Origin: JAJRVH01 sp964505995
GTDB taxonomy: Bacteria; Pseudomonadota; Zetaproteobacteria; Mariprofundales; Mariprofundaceae
Length of the DNA stretch: 25,091 nt
Assembly (NCBI GenBank): GCA_964505995.1
Contig: CAZDLB010000008.1
Location: 1-25,091, forward strand
Reading direction: 5' to 3'
The translations under genes and the position numbers were made by a program. Under the pieces are notes generated by a model. The model worked only from the letters and a program-made list of their open reading frames with translations. It did not search any database and was not told where the DNA came from. Below, piece after piece: positions 1 through 7,688 of this stretch. Every line of letters begins with the position of its first letter. Position 1 is the first letter of the stretch.

Positions 1-46
1 CCTCCGAAGGCAGAGGCCAGAGGTTCGAATCCTCTAGGGTGCGCCA
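1..46 (+). tRNA. tRNA-Arg(CCG), 3' portion only
   Basis: This is the 3' part of a tRNA cut by the window start. Bases 2-8 read as a seven-base anticodon loop (CTCCGAA) with anticodon CCG at 4-6, which decodes the arginine codon CGG. The 3' side of the anticodon stem follows at 9-13. The T-arm is clear: AGAGG, the loop TTCGAAT, then CCTCT at 19-35. The 3' acceptor strand is AGGGTGC (36-42), with discriminator G and an encoded CCA at 44-46. The D-arm and 5' acceptor strand lie outside the window, so folding of the whole molecule cannot be checked. Confidence 0.9.
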
Positions 47-139
47 TTTTTCCTGACCATGGGCTGCCGATCCGGCACAGAGAGCATATTCGGAATTGTC
101 GGGCCTGATTTCGTGAACGAATGGGGCTAGATTCGGCCC

Positions 140-2083
140 ATGCTGGTCGGCGTGGATTGTGGTGGAACCTTTACCGATTTTGTCGTCTGCGACGCCGATG
201 GCGTGCGCTTTCACAAGCAGCTGTCCACGCCGGATGATCCTTCGCGCGCCATTCTGAACGGCATCCGGTCCCTCGGGCTGGATGCCGGATCGCTGCATCT
301 GGTGCACGGCTCCACCGTGGCCACGAATGCGGTGCTCGAGCGCAAGGGTGTACGCACGCTGTTCGTGACCAACCGGGGCCTGGAGGATCTGCTGGCCCTT
401 GGCCGGCAGGTGCGCCGCGAGCTCTACAATCTGACGCCGGAGCCATATGGCAGGCTGCTGCCAGCCGAGGACTGTCTGGGCGTGGGCGGTCGCGTAGATG
501 CTGACGGATGTCTCGTGGAGCCGATCGATGAGGAAAGCCTTCAGGCGCTGGCCGAGCGCGCCGGCGATTATGAGGCCGTGGCCATCTGCACCTTGTTCTC
601 GTTTCTGAATCCGATCCAGGAGTCCGAGCTCGCCGCAGTGCTGCCGGATCATGTGTTTGCATCGCTGTCCCACCGGGTGCTGCCGGAATACCGCGAATAC
701 GAGCGCGCCTCGACCACCTTCCTCAATGCCTATGTCGGGCCACTGGTGCAGCGCTATCTGCAACGGCTGCAAAAGCGTGTGTCGCCACGGCATCTGTTCA
801 TCATGCATTCCACCGGCGGCGTGATGGATGTGGAGGAGGCCGGTCGCCATGCGGTTCGCATGGTGCTCTCCGGCCCGGCCGGCGGGCTGGTGGCGGCGCG
901 CATGGTCGGCGATCAGCTCGACCGGCCCAGGCTGCTCAGTTTCGACATGGGCGGCACGAGCACCGACGTGGCCCTGCTTGACGGAGAGCCGCAGATCACC
1001 AGCGAGGGCTCGATCGACGGGATGCCGGTGGCGGTACCGATGCTGGATATCCATACCATCGGCGCCGGCGGCGGATCGCTGGCCTGGCGCGATGCCGCGG
1101 GGCTGCTGCGCGTGGGCCCCCAGTCGGCCGGAGCCGAGCCGGGGCCTGCGTGCTACGGTCGCGGCGGTGAGCACCCGACCGTGACCGACGCGCATGTGGT
1201 TCTCGGACATATCCCACCCTCGGCACGCCTGGCCGGGCGCATGCCGCTGGACGTGGAGGCTGCGCATGCGGCGGTGGCCGGGCTGGGGCGGGAATTCGGA
1301 CTGGATGCCCCGGCCATGGCGGCCGGCATCATCCGTGTGGCCGAGGAAAACATGGCCGCAGCCCTGCGCGTGGTGTCGGTGCAGCGGGGCCACGATCCGG
1401 CCGGGTTTGCACTGCTCTGTTTCGGGGGCGGCGGCGGTCTGCATGCCTGTGCGCTGGCCGAGTCCCTGGGCATGCACGAGGTGATCCTGCCTGCGGGCAG
1501 CGGCGCATTCTCGGCGCTGGGCATGCTGGCCGGACGCCGCCAGTGCGATCTGTCGCGCAGCCGCAGGCTCGTTCTCGATGATGCCCAGGCGATGTCGGAG
1601 GCCGAGGGGCTGTTTCTTGAGCTTGAGAGCGAGGCGCAGCAGCGCATGCCGGACCTGCAGCTGCACACGGAGCGCCTGGCCGATATCCGCTACATCGGCC
1701 AGGGCTTCCATCTCACCCTGCCCTGGGAGAACGATGTGCAGCGGCTACAGCAGCGGTTCGCCGAGGCGCATGAGAAGGCCTATGGCCATGCGTTGCAACG
1801 TGGCCTCGAGGTCATGACGCTGCGGCTGCGGGCCTGGGCGGATACGCCGCCGTTGCGGCTTCCCGAACTTGCGCAGGCCGGCTCCGAGGCCCGACCCTCT
1901 GGGCATTCGCATGTCATAAGCCATGGCGAGGTGCCGCATTATCAGCGGGGATCGCTGCTGCCCGGCCACTGCCTGCGTGGCCCGGCCCTGGTGCTTGAGG
2001 ACACGGCGACGCTGTGGCTGGCGCCGGGCTGGCAGGCAAGGGTGTCGCCGCACGGGCATCTGCTTCTCGGGGACGGCGCATGA
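140..2083 (+). CDS. hyuA: Hydantoinase A / 5-oxoprolinase-type ATP-dependent subunit
   Basis: A 647-residue protein of the HyuA family (N-methylhydantoinase A, 5-oxoprolinase N-terminal half, acetone carboxylase beta). These enzymes use ATP to activate cyclic amides such as hydantoins or 5-oxoproline, acting with a HyuB partner in the cytoplasm. Two ASKHA-type phosphate loops are visible: GVDCGGTFTDF near residues 4-14 and DMGGTSTD at 269-276, followed by a glycine-rich stretch (IGAGGGS). Length is normal for a stand-alone bacterial HyuA. The ATG at 140 puts the first phosphate loop at the extreme N-terminus, as is usual, but no good Shine-Dalgarno sequence precedes it. The 47-139 leader shows no clear promoter. 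The stop overlaps the hyuB start (ATGA). The substrate cannot be assigned: hydantoin, 5-oxoproline or a related lactam are all possible. Confidence 0.9.
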   Translation: MLVGVDCGGTFTDFVVCDADGVRFHKQLSTPDDPSRAILNGIRSLGLDAGSLHLVHGSTVATNAVLERKGVRTLFVTNRGLEDLLALGRQVRRELYNLTPEPYGRLLPAEDCLGVGGRVDADGCLVEPIDEESLQALAERAGDYEAVAICTLFSFLNPIQESELAAVLPDHVFASLSHRVLPEYREYERASTTFLNAYVGPLVQRYLQRLQKRVSPRHLFIMHSTGGVMDVEEAGRHAVRMVLSGPAGGLVAARMVGDQLDRPRLLSFDMGGTSTDVALLDGEPQITSEGSIDGMPVAVPMLDIHTIGAGGGSLAWRDAAGLLRVGPQSAGAEPGPACYGRGGEHPTVTDAHVVLGHIPPSARLAGRMPLDVEAAHAAVAGLGREFGLDAPAMAAGIIRVAEENMAAALRVVSVQRGHDPAGFALLCFGGGGGLHACALAESLGMHEVILPAGSGAFSALGMLAGRRQCDLSRSRRLVLDDAQAMSEAEGLFLELESEAQQRMPDLQLHTERLADIRYIGQGFHLTLPWENDVQRLQQRFAEAHEKAYGHALQRGLEVMTLRLRAWADTPPLRLPELAQAGSEARPSGHSHVISHGEVPHYQRGSLLPGHCLRGPALVLEDTATLWLAPGWQARVSPHGHLLLGDGA

Positions 2084-3624
2084 ACGCGATCGAGCTCAGC
2101 CTTTTCGCGCATCGCATCAATGCCATCTGCGACGAGATGGGTGCCGTTCTGCGCCGCAGTGCGATCTCGCCGAACATCCGGGATCGCGAGGACTATTCCT
2201 GCGCGCTTTTCGATGCGGCCGGCGAACTGGTCGGGCAGGCGGCGCATATCCCGGTGCATCTGGGTTCGATGGCCTGGTGCATGCGTGATGTCGTCGGAAG
2301 CATGGACTGGCGGGACGGGGATATCGTGCTGTTCAACGATCCCTTTCTCGGCGGCACCCACCTGCCGGATATCACGGTCGTGGCGCCGGTGTTCGATGCC
2401 GGTGTGCTGATCGGCTTTGCGGCCAGCCGGGCTCATCACGCCGATGTCGGCGGACGCACGGCCGGCTCCATGGGTCTGCACAGCCGGCTGGATGACGAGG
2501 GCGTCGTGATTCCGCCGATGCTCTGGTGGCGCGAAGGCCGGGAGCAGCCGCAGGCGCTCCAGGGTCTGCTGGAACGCGCCTGCAATGCCGATGAACGACT
2601 GGCCGATCTTGCCGCCCAGCGCGCAGCCGTGGCCTGCGGCATCCATCGTCTGCGTGAGCTTCATAAGGCCAGCGACTGTTCCTTATCCTTTGCCAGATTG
2701 CTGGCGGCCAGCGAGGCCTACGGCCGGGAAACCATCCGTTGCATACCCGATGGCCGTTACGAATTTGCCGATGCGCTCGAGGACGATGGTCTCGGGAACG
2801 GGCCGCTGCCGATTCGCGTGCGCATCGACATCCGTGGGGATACCGCGCATCTCGATTTCACGGGCAGTGCCGGCCCCTGCGACGGGCCGCTGAACTGTCC
2901 GCTGTCGGTCACGGCCGCCGCGGTCTGCTATGCATTCCGCTGCCTGATGCCGCCCGAAACCGCACAGACCTCGGCCATCTTCCGCTGCCTGGAGCTGCAA
3001 GTGCCATACCCGTCGCTGCTGCATGCCGCGCGGGGCTCCGCCGTGGCCGCCGGCAATGTCGAGACCAGCCAGCGCATCGTCGATGTCGTTCTCGGAGCCC
3101 TGCATCAGGCCCTGCCCGAGCGCATTCCGGCGGCGGCCCAGGGCACGATGAACAATGTCATCTTTGCCGCGGCCGATACCGGCCCTTCCTGGGTCTATTA
3201 CGAAACCCTGGCCGGGGGCATGGGCGCGCATGCGGCCGGACCGGGCATCGATGCGGTGCAATGCCACATGACCAACACGCGCAACACCTCGATCGAAACG
3301 CTGGAGATGCATTATCCGCTCAGGATCACGCATTATGCGATACGACGCGGCTCCGGCGGCAAAGGCCGTCATCGCGGCGGCGATGGCCTGTGTCGCGAAT
3401 GGCTGGCACTGGAGGATTGCCGGCTTTCGCTGCTCAGCGAGCGCCGGATGCAGCCGCCCTATGCGCTGGAGGGCGGCATGCCGGGCGCCTGCGGCCGCAA
3501 TCTGCTGCTGGATGCCGACGGCAGGCAACAAGAGCTGCCGGGCAAGGCCGCATTGCTTCTCAGAAAGGGACAGCGCCTGCGCGTGGAAACGCCGGGTGGC
3601 GGGGGCTACGGAAGGGCAGACTGA
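2080..3624 (+). CDS. hyuB: Hydantoinase B / 5-oxoprolinase-type subunit
   Basis: A 514-residue HyuB family protein, the partner of HyuA in hydrolysing the activated cyclic amide. The family motif FNDPFxGGTHLPD lies at residues 85-97, the block HMTNTRNT is in the C-terminal third, and the protein ends in a glycine-rich tail (GGGGYG). I chose the ATG at 2080, which overlaps the hyuA stop as ATGA and implies translational coupling. A start at 2014 would run 66 bases into hyuA and add an unrelated Arg/Ala-rich leader. The gene ends 26 bases from the convergent ABC permease stop, with no clear terminator hairpin between them. The two-gene unit has no neighbouring transporter or regulator that would point to a substrate. 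Confidence 0.9.
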   Translation: MNAIELSLFAHRINAICDEMGAVLRRSAISPNIRDREDYSCALFDAAGELVGQAAHIPVHLGSMAWCMRDVVGSMDWRDGDIVLFNDPFLGGTHLPDITVVAPVFDAGVLIGFAASRAHHADVGGRTAGSMGLHSRLDDEGVVIPPMLWWREGREQPQALQGLLERACNADERLADLAAQRAAVACGIHRLRELHKASDCSLSFARLLAASEAYGRETIRCIPDGRYEFADALEDDGLGNGPLPIRVRIDIRGDTAHLDFTGSAGPCDGPLNCPLSVTAAAVCYAFRCLMPPETAQTSAIFRCLELQVPYPSLLHAARGSAVAAGNVETSQRIVDVVLGALHQALPERIPAAAQGTMNNVIFAAADTGPSWVYYETLAGGMGAHAAGPGIDAVQCHMTNTRNTSIETLEMHYPLRITHYAIRRGSGGKGRHRGGDGLCREWLALEDCRLSLLSERRMQPPYALEGGMPGACGRNLLLDADGRQQELPGKAALLLRKGQRLRVETPGGGGYGRAD

Positions 3625-3650
3625 TCCTTTTTAGCCTTAGAACTTCCGGT

Positions 3651-4730
3651 TCAGTCGAGCGTGCGGCGATAGCGGATCGCGGCGATGCTCATGGCCACGA
3701 GGAAGAAGGCCAGAATCGGCCAGAGCTCGGGCAGGATATCGGCGGCACTGCTCTGCTTGAGCAGGATGCCGCGCACGATGCGCAAAAAATGCGTCAGCGG
3801 CAGCGCCTCGCCCAGCCATTGCGCCCAGTCGGGCATGCCGCGGAATGGAAACATGAATCCCGATAGCAGGATCGAGGGCAGAAAGAAGAAAAAACTCATC
3901 TGCATCGCCTGCATCTGGTTCTTGGCCAGCGTCGAGATCGTGATGCCAAGCCCCAGGTTGGCCGCGATGAACGGCAGCATCAGCGTCAGCACCAGCGGGA
4001 TGCTGCCGCGGATCGGCACATGAAACAGCTCGATCGCGGCGACCAGGATCAGGGCCACCTGCATATAGCCGACGAAGATGTAGGGCACGAGCTTGCCGAT
4101 CATGACCTCGATCGGACGCACCGGCGTGACCAGCAGGTATTCCATCGTGCCCTTTTCATGTTCGCGCGTGATGGCCACGGCCGTCACCAGCACCATCGTC
4201 ATCGTCAGGATCACGCCCATCAGTCCGGGCACGATGTTGTACTGCGAGATGCCCTCGGGATTGTAGCGGCGGTGGATGCGCACCTCGAAGCCGCCAGGTG
4301 GAGCACGTGTTGCGTCCGTCGCGCCGAGTGCTGCGACAGCAGCCAGCGCATTACCGGACGCCACCGGATCCGTCGCGTCGGCCGCAACGAGAAGCGCCGG
4401 CCGTTCGCCGCGCGCCAGGCTCTCGGAAAAGCGAGGCGGAAAGCGGATGACGAACTGCACCTGCCCGCGCCGCAGCATCGCATCGGCCTCGGCTGCGGCA
4501 AACGCGCCCGGCAGGATGCGGAAATAGCCGGTATTCTCGATGCGGGCCAGGATGGAACGCGTGGCCGGCGTGCTTTCATGCACGACGACGGCCGTGGGCA
4601 GGTGCTTCGGATCGGTATTGATCGCATAGCCGAACAGCGTCAGCTGAATGATGGGAATGCCGAGCATCATCGCGAAGGTCATGCGATCGCGGCGCATCTG
4701 CACGAATTCCTTGGCCATCATGCCGGCCAG
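3651..4730 (-). CDS. ABC-2 type transporter permease (5' end lost in gap)
   Basis: About 359 residues of an ABC-2 membrane protein of the YhhJ/YbhR type, the membrane part of an efflux ABC transporter. The visible N-terminus (MMAKEFVQMRRDRMTFAMM) is the conserved amphipathic start of this family, so only a short piece is missing into the N gap. A first membrane helix follows (IPIIQLTLFGYAI), then a long periplasmic domain of about 150 residues. Five hydrophobic segments fill the C-terminal half, with the family motif HEKGTMEYLLVTPV before them and GFMFPFRGMPDWAQ between late helices. It is the last gene of the tetR-led operon. Substrate unknown. E. coli YbhFSR has two permeases, but only one is seen here. 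Confidence 0.85.
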   Translation of the reverse strand: MAGMMAKEFVQMRRDRMTFAMMLGIPIIQLTLFGYAINTDPKHLPTAVVVHESTPATRSILARIENTGYFRILPGAFAAAEADAMLRRGQVQFVIRFPPRFSESLARGERPALLVAADATDPVASGNALAAVAALGATDATRAPPGGFEVRIHRRYNPEGISQYNIVPGLMGVILTMTMVLVTAVAITREHEKGTMEYLLVTPVRPIEVMIGKLVPYIFVGYMQVALILVAAIELFHVPIRGSIPLVLTLMLPFIAANLGLGITISTLAKNQMQAMQMSFFFFLPSILLSGFMFPFRGMPDWAQWLGEALPLTHFLRIVRGILLKQSSAADILPELWPILAFFLVAMSIAAIRYRRTLD

Positions 4731-4830
4731 NNNNNNNNNNNNNNNNNNNNNNNNNNNNNNNNNNNNNNNNNNNNNNNNNNNNNNNNNNNNNNNNNNNNNN
4801 NNNNNNNNNNNNNNNNNNNNNNNNNNNNNN
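4731..4830. other. Assembly gap of 100 N, real missing sequence
   Basis: Exactly 100 Ns, a usual placeholder for unknown length. The flanks share no overlap. The ATPase on the right side breaks off after about 228 residues, where relatives usually run to about 300, and the permease on the left lacks its start codon. The missing DNA is therefore probably longer than 100 bases and contains the end of one gene and the start of the next, or a fused junction. Confidence 0.95.
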
Positions 4831-5516
4831 GCATGCAGCCCCGATTCGGCGATGACCTCGGCCGGCGTGCCGCAGGCCCGGATCTCGCCATCGAGGATAT
4901 AGGCCATGCGATCGCAGTACTGCTGCACCTCGTCGAGGTAATGCGTGCTGATCATCGCCGTCATGCCGTCCGCGGCCTCGGCCTGCATGATGCTCCAGAA
5001 GAAGCTGCGCGCCTCCGGATCCACGCCGCTGGTCGGCTCATCGAGCAGCAGCAGCTGCGGCCGGTGCAGCAGCGCGCAGGCAAGCGCAAGCCGCTGCTTC
5101 CAGCCGCCGGAGAGCGCGCCGGCGAGCTTGCGCCGGTGCGGCTGCAGCGCGAAGCGTTCGATGATGCGTTCGATGTCATCGGTCGCGGATTTCTTCGGCA
5201 TCGCAAAGGCGCGCACGACAAAGCGCAGGTTCTCCTCGACGGTCAGATCGTCATACAGGCTGAAATGCTGCGACATGTAGCCGATCAACGGCCGCAGGCC
5301 GCGCTGCTGGCGTCGCAGATCGAAGCCGAGGCACTGACCGGTGCCATGATCCGGCGTCAGCAGGCCGCAGAGCATGCGCATCGTCGTTGTCTTGCCGCTG
5401 CCGTTGGGGCCGAGAAAGGCGAAGAGTTCGCCGCGGCCGATGCTGAGGCTCAGACTGCGTACCGCCGGCCTGCCGGCGAAGGCCTTGCCCAGTTCATGGA
5501 CCTCGACGGCCTGCAT
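4831..5516 (-). CDS. ABC transporter ATP-binding protein (3' end lost in gap)
   Basis: The nucleotide-binding subunit of an ABC-2 exporter (NatA/YbhF-like), cytoplasmic. About 228 residues are visible. Walker A GPNGSGKT is at 36-43, the Q-loop region at about 83 (MSQHFSLYDDLT), signature LSGGW at 135-139, Walker B LLLLDEP at 155-161, and the switch histidine at 192 (STHYLDE), so the ATPase core is intact. I chose the ATG at 5516, seven bases after the adaptor stop. An ATG at 5540, overlapping the adaptor end and adding eight residues, is equally possible. Reading further upstream would go through the adaptor gene in the wrong frame. The C-terminus is lost in the N gap. It works with the downstream permease and, from gene order, with the upstream adaptor. 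Confidence 0.88.
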
Positions 5517-5523
5517 GTCGGGT

Positions 5524-6348
5524 TCAGGGAAGCTCGGCATCCACCGGCTGGCCGGGATGCAGCTGCCGCTGTTGCTGCGGCGATATCTCGGCCTCGACAC
5601 GATAGACGAGAGAAGCGCGCGTATCCTCGGAATAGATGACCGGCGGCGTGAATTCCGGTTCGGCGGCAATGTGGCGGATTCTGGCTTCGATCGGCTCCGT
5701 CCGGCCGTCGACATGCAGCTTCAATGTATCGCCCGGCGCGATGGACGAAAGCCGAGCTTCCGGCACATAGACGATGGCCTTGATGCTGCCGCGCGGCAGC
5801 AGCCGAACGACGGGGCGGCCGGGGGCGACCCATTCGCCGGACTCAAAGAAGCAGCGCTCGACGCGTGCGGGCTGGCTTGTGACCTGCCGTTTCTGTTTGA
5901 TGAGCCAGCGCAGCCGGCGGATGCCTTCCTCGGCGGCCTTCAGCGAGGCATCTGCGGCCTTGCGCGCCGCTTCGGCCTGTTCGACGGCGGCCTCGGCCCG
6001 ATCCAGGTCCTCGCGGCTGACAAAGTGTTTCTGCTGCAGGGATTGCAGGCGATCCCGCTCAAGCCGCGCCAGCTTAAGCCCCGCTTCGGCCTCCTTGCGC
6101 CGGGCCTGCAGTGCAGCGGCCTCGGCCTGCCGCTGTGTCAGTTCGATGGATTCCGGCGCCGCATCCAGATCGAAGGCCGCAGAGCCAGCCACAAGCCAGG
6201 TCCCTTCATCGGCGCAGGTCTTCAGCCTGCCGGCCACCTCGGCGGCAAGGTCCACATAGTCCGCTTCCAGATAGCCGTGAATGCCGTCCTCGGCCTGCGG
6301 GGAACAGGCGGCGAGCAGCATCAGGGGGGGCAGAAAACGGCGCATCAT
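5524..6348 (-). CDS. HlyD-family periplasmic adaptor, predicted lipoprotein (ABC partner)
   Basis: A 274-residue membrane-fusion protein similar to YbhG/YhiI adaptors, which bridge an inner-membrane ABC exporter to an outer-membrane channel. The N-terminus is a short lipoprotein signal with lipobox LAAC, lipidated cysteine at 15. A half-lipoyl segment follows (GYLEADYVDLAAEVAGRL), then a long alanine/glutamate-rich coiled-coil hairpin at about 65-150, then the second half-lipoyl and beta-barrel domains. The first lipoyl half reads unusually (KTCADEGTWLVAG) and carries a cysteine. It begins 5 bases after the TolC-like stop and ends next to the ABC ATPase start, so it probably serves the ABC pump rather than the RND pump. 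Confidence 0.85.
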   Translation of the reverse strand: MMRRFLPPLMLLAACSPQAEDGIHGYLEADYVDLAAEVAGRLKTCADEGTWLVAGSAAFDLDAAPESIELTQRQAEAAALQARRKEAEAGLKLARLERDRLQSLQQKHFVSREDLDRAEAAVEQAEAARKAADASLKAAEEGIRRLRWLIKQKRQVTSQPARVERCFFESGEWVAPGRPVVRLLPRGSIKAIVYVPEARLSSIAPGDTLKLHVDGRTEPIEARIRHIAAEPEFTPPVIYSEDTRASLVYRVEAEISPQQQRQLHPGQPVDAELP

Positions 6349-6353
6349 CCCGA

Positions 6354-7688
6354 TTATGAATCATCGGCTTCCGCTTCGCCATGTCCGAGCGGCAGATGCG
6401 CCGTATCCAGCCCGCCGATGCTCGCGGCCAGCTGCAGCCGGGTCAGCAGCAGTCCGCTCTCGGCCGCGGCCAGCTGGCTTCGCGCGTCGGCCAGCCGGCT
6501 TTCGGCATCGAGCAAGTCGACGATGGTCATCAGGCCGACCTCGTAGCTGGTCTGGGCCGCATTGCGCGCCTCCCGGGCAGCCTTCACCGCCCGCTTAAGC
6601 GCCTCGGTCCTGGCCCGGGCCGCCTTCAGGTTCAGGGCCGCCTCGCGCGCGGTCAGCACGGCCTCGCGTCTGGCGTCCGCAAGCCGGAGTTCGGCCTCGA
6701 GTTTCTGTTTCTTCGATTTGCGCAGCTGTGCCCAGGTGCCGCCTCCGGCATAGATCGGCACATCCACCTGGATGCCGATGCGCTGGTCACGCCGTACGGA
6801 ACCGGCGCCGAACAGGCCATCGGTGGTTTTCTCGCGGGTGTACCCGGCCACCAGATCCACCGACGGCAGTGCCGAACCGACCGCCTTGTCCACCTCGCGG
6901 TCGGAGAGTTCGAACTGTTTTTCGGCCAGAAGAACGGACAGCGCCTGTTCGCCGGCCCGGCTTTCGATGTCCTGCTGCGGGGTGGGTGCCGGCGTGGGCA
7001 GGCGCAGTGGCACATCGGGCCCAATCGCGGTGCCGATCAGCGAGGCCAGCCGGGCCCGGGCCAGCTCATCGGCCTTGCGGGCATCCAGCAGTTCGGCCTC
7101 GGTCAGGCTGGCGCGACTCTCGGCCTCGAGTTTTTCGGTGATCGTTGCCAGCCCCGCCTCCATCCTTGCATCCGTCATCTCGGCCAGCCGCCGCATGGCT
7201 GCGTGCTTGGCCTTCACCGCCTCGAGCCGGGCACGGGCGGCCGCGACATCGGCAAAGCGTGACGCGACCTCGAGGATCAGTCCCTGGCGCGCGAGCTTCA
7301 GCCCAAGGGCTGCGGCTTCATCGGCAAGTCTTCCCTGCTGCCAGGCCGACCAGCGATCGTAATGGAACAGCGGCTGGATCAGCTCGACGGACAGCTTCGT
7401 GTCACCGTAGCTCAGCTGGGTCGGCAGCGGAAAGGCCAGGCCCTGATCGTAGCTGTAGTTCTGTTTCATGCGGGTATAGCTGCCCGTGCCCCGGACGTAG
7501 GGCAGCAGCCAGGCACGCGCCAGAATCACGTCCTCGCGCGCCGCATCGCGTTTCGCCGCATCGGCGAGATAGGCCGGCGCATGTTCCAGAGCCAGCCGGA
7601 TGGCCTGCTCCAGGCTCAGCGGCGCCGCGGCCATGGCGGTCCACGGCAGCAGAACCGGAATCAGCAGCATGCGAATCAGTCGTTTCAT
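6354..7688 (-). CDS. TolC-family outer membrane efflux channel
   Basis: A 444-residue outer-membrane factor that forms the trimeric exit duct of tripartite pumps. It has a Sec signal peptide ending near AMA at residue 21, then two homologous halves typical of TolC: LSLEQAIRLALEHAP opens the first, and long helical repeats rich in Ala/Arg/Glu carry the coiled-coil barrel. PLFHYDRW in the first half and VPIYAGGG in the second mark the two beta-strand regions, and YEVGLMTIVDLLDAESRL is the family block near the C-terminus. The start ATG overlaps the RND stop (ATGA) and has a strong GGAGG seven bases upstream. It lies between an RND module and an ABC module and may serve both. Confidence 0.88.
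   Translation of the reverse strand: MKRLIRMLLIPVLLPWTAMAAAPLSLEQAIRLALEHAPAYLADAAKRDAAREDVILARAWLLPYVRGTGSYTRMKQNYSYDQGLAFPLPTQLSYGDTKLSVELIQPLFHYDRWSAWQQGRLADEAAALGLKLARQGLILEVASRFADVAAARARLEAVKAKHAAMRRLAEMTDARMEAGLATITEKLEAESRASLTEAELLDARKADELARARLASLIGTAIGPDVPLRLPTPAPTPQQDIESRAGEQALSVLLAEKQFELSDREVDKAVGSALPSVDLVAGYTREKTTDGLFGAGSVRRDQRIGIQVDVPIYAGGGTWAQLRKSKKQKLEAELRLADARREAVLTAREAALNLKAARARTEALKRAVKAAREARNAAQTSYEVGLMTIVDLLDAESRLADARSQLAAAESGLLLTRLQLAASIGGLDTAHLPLGHGEAEADDS

Noticed and set aside
1..139. Integration site of a mobile element at tRNA-Arg
   Set aside because: tRNA 3' ends are frequent attachment sites, but I found no second copy of the tRNA end and no integrase or transposase in the window.
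5516..5714. N-terminal extension of the ABC ATPase up to 5714
   Set aside because: It runs through the adaptor gene in another frame and encodes an Arg/Ser-rich leader unlike any ATPase.
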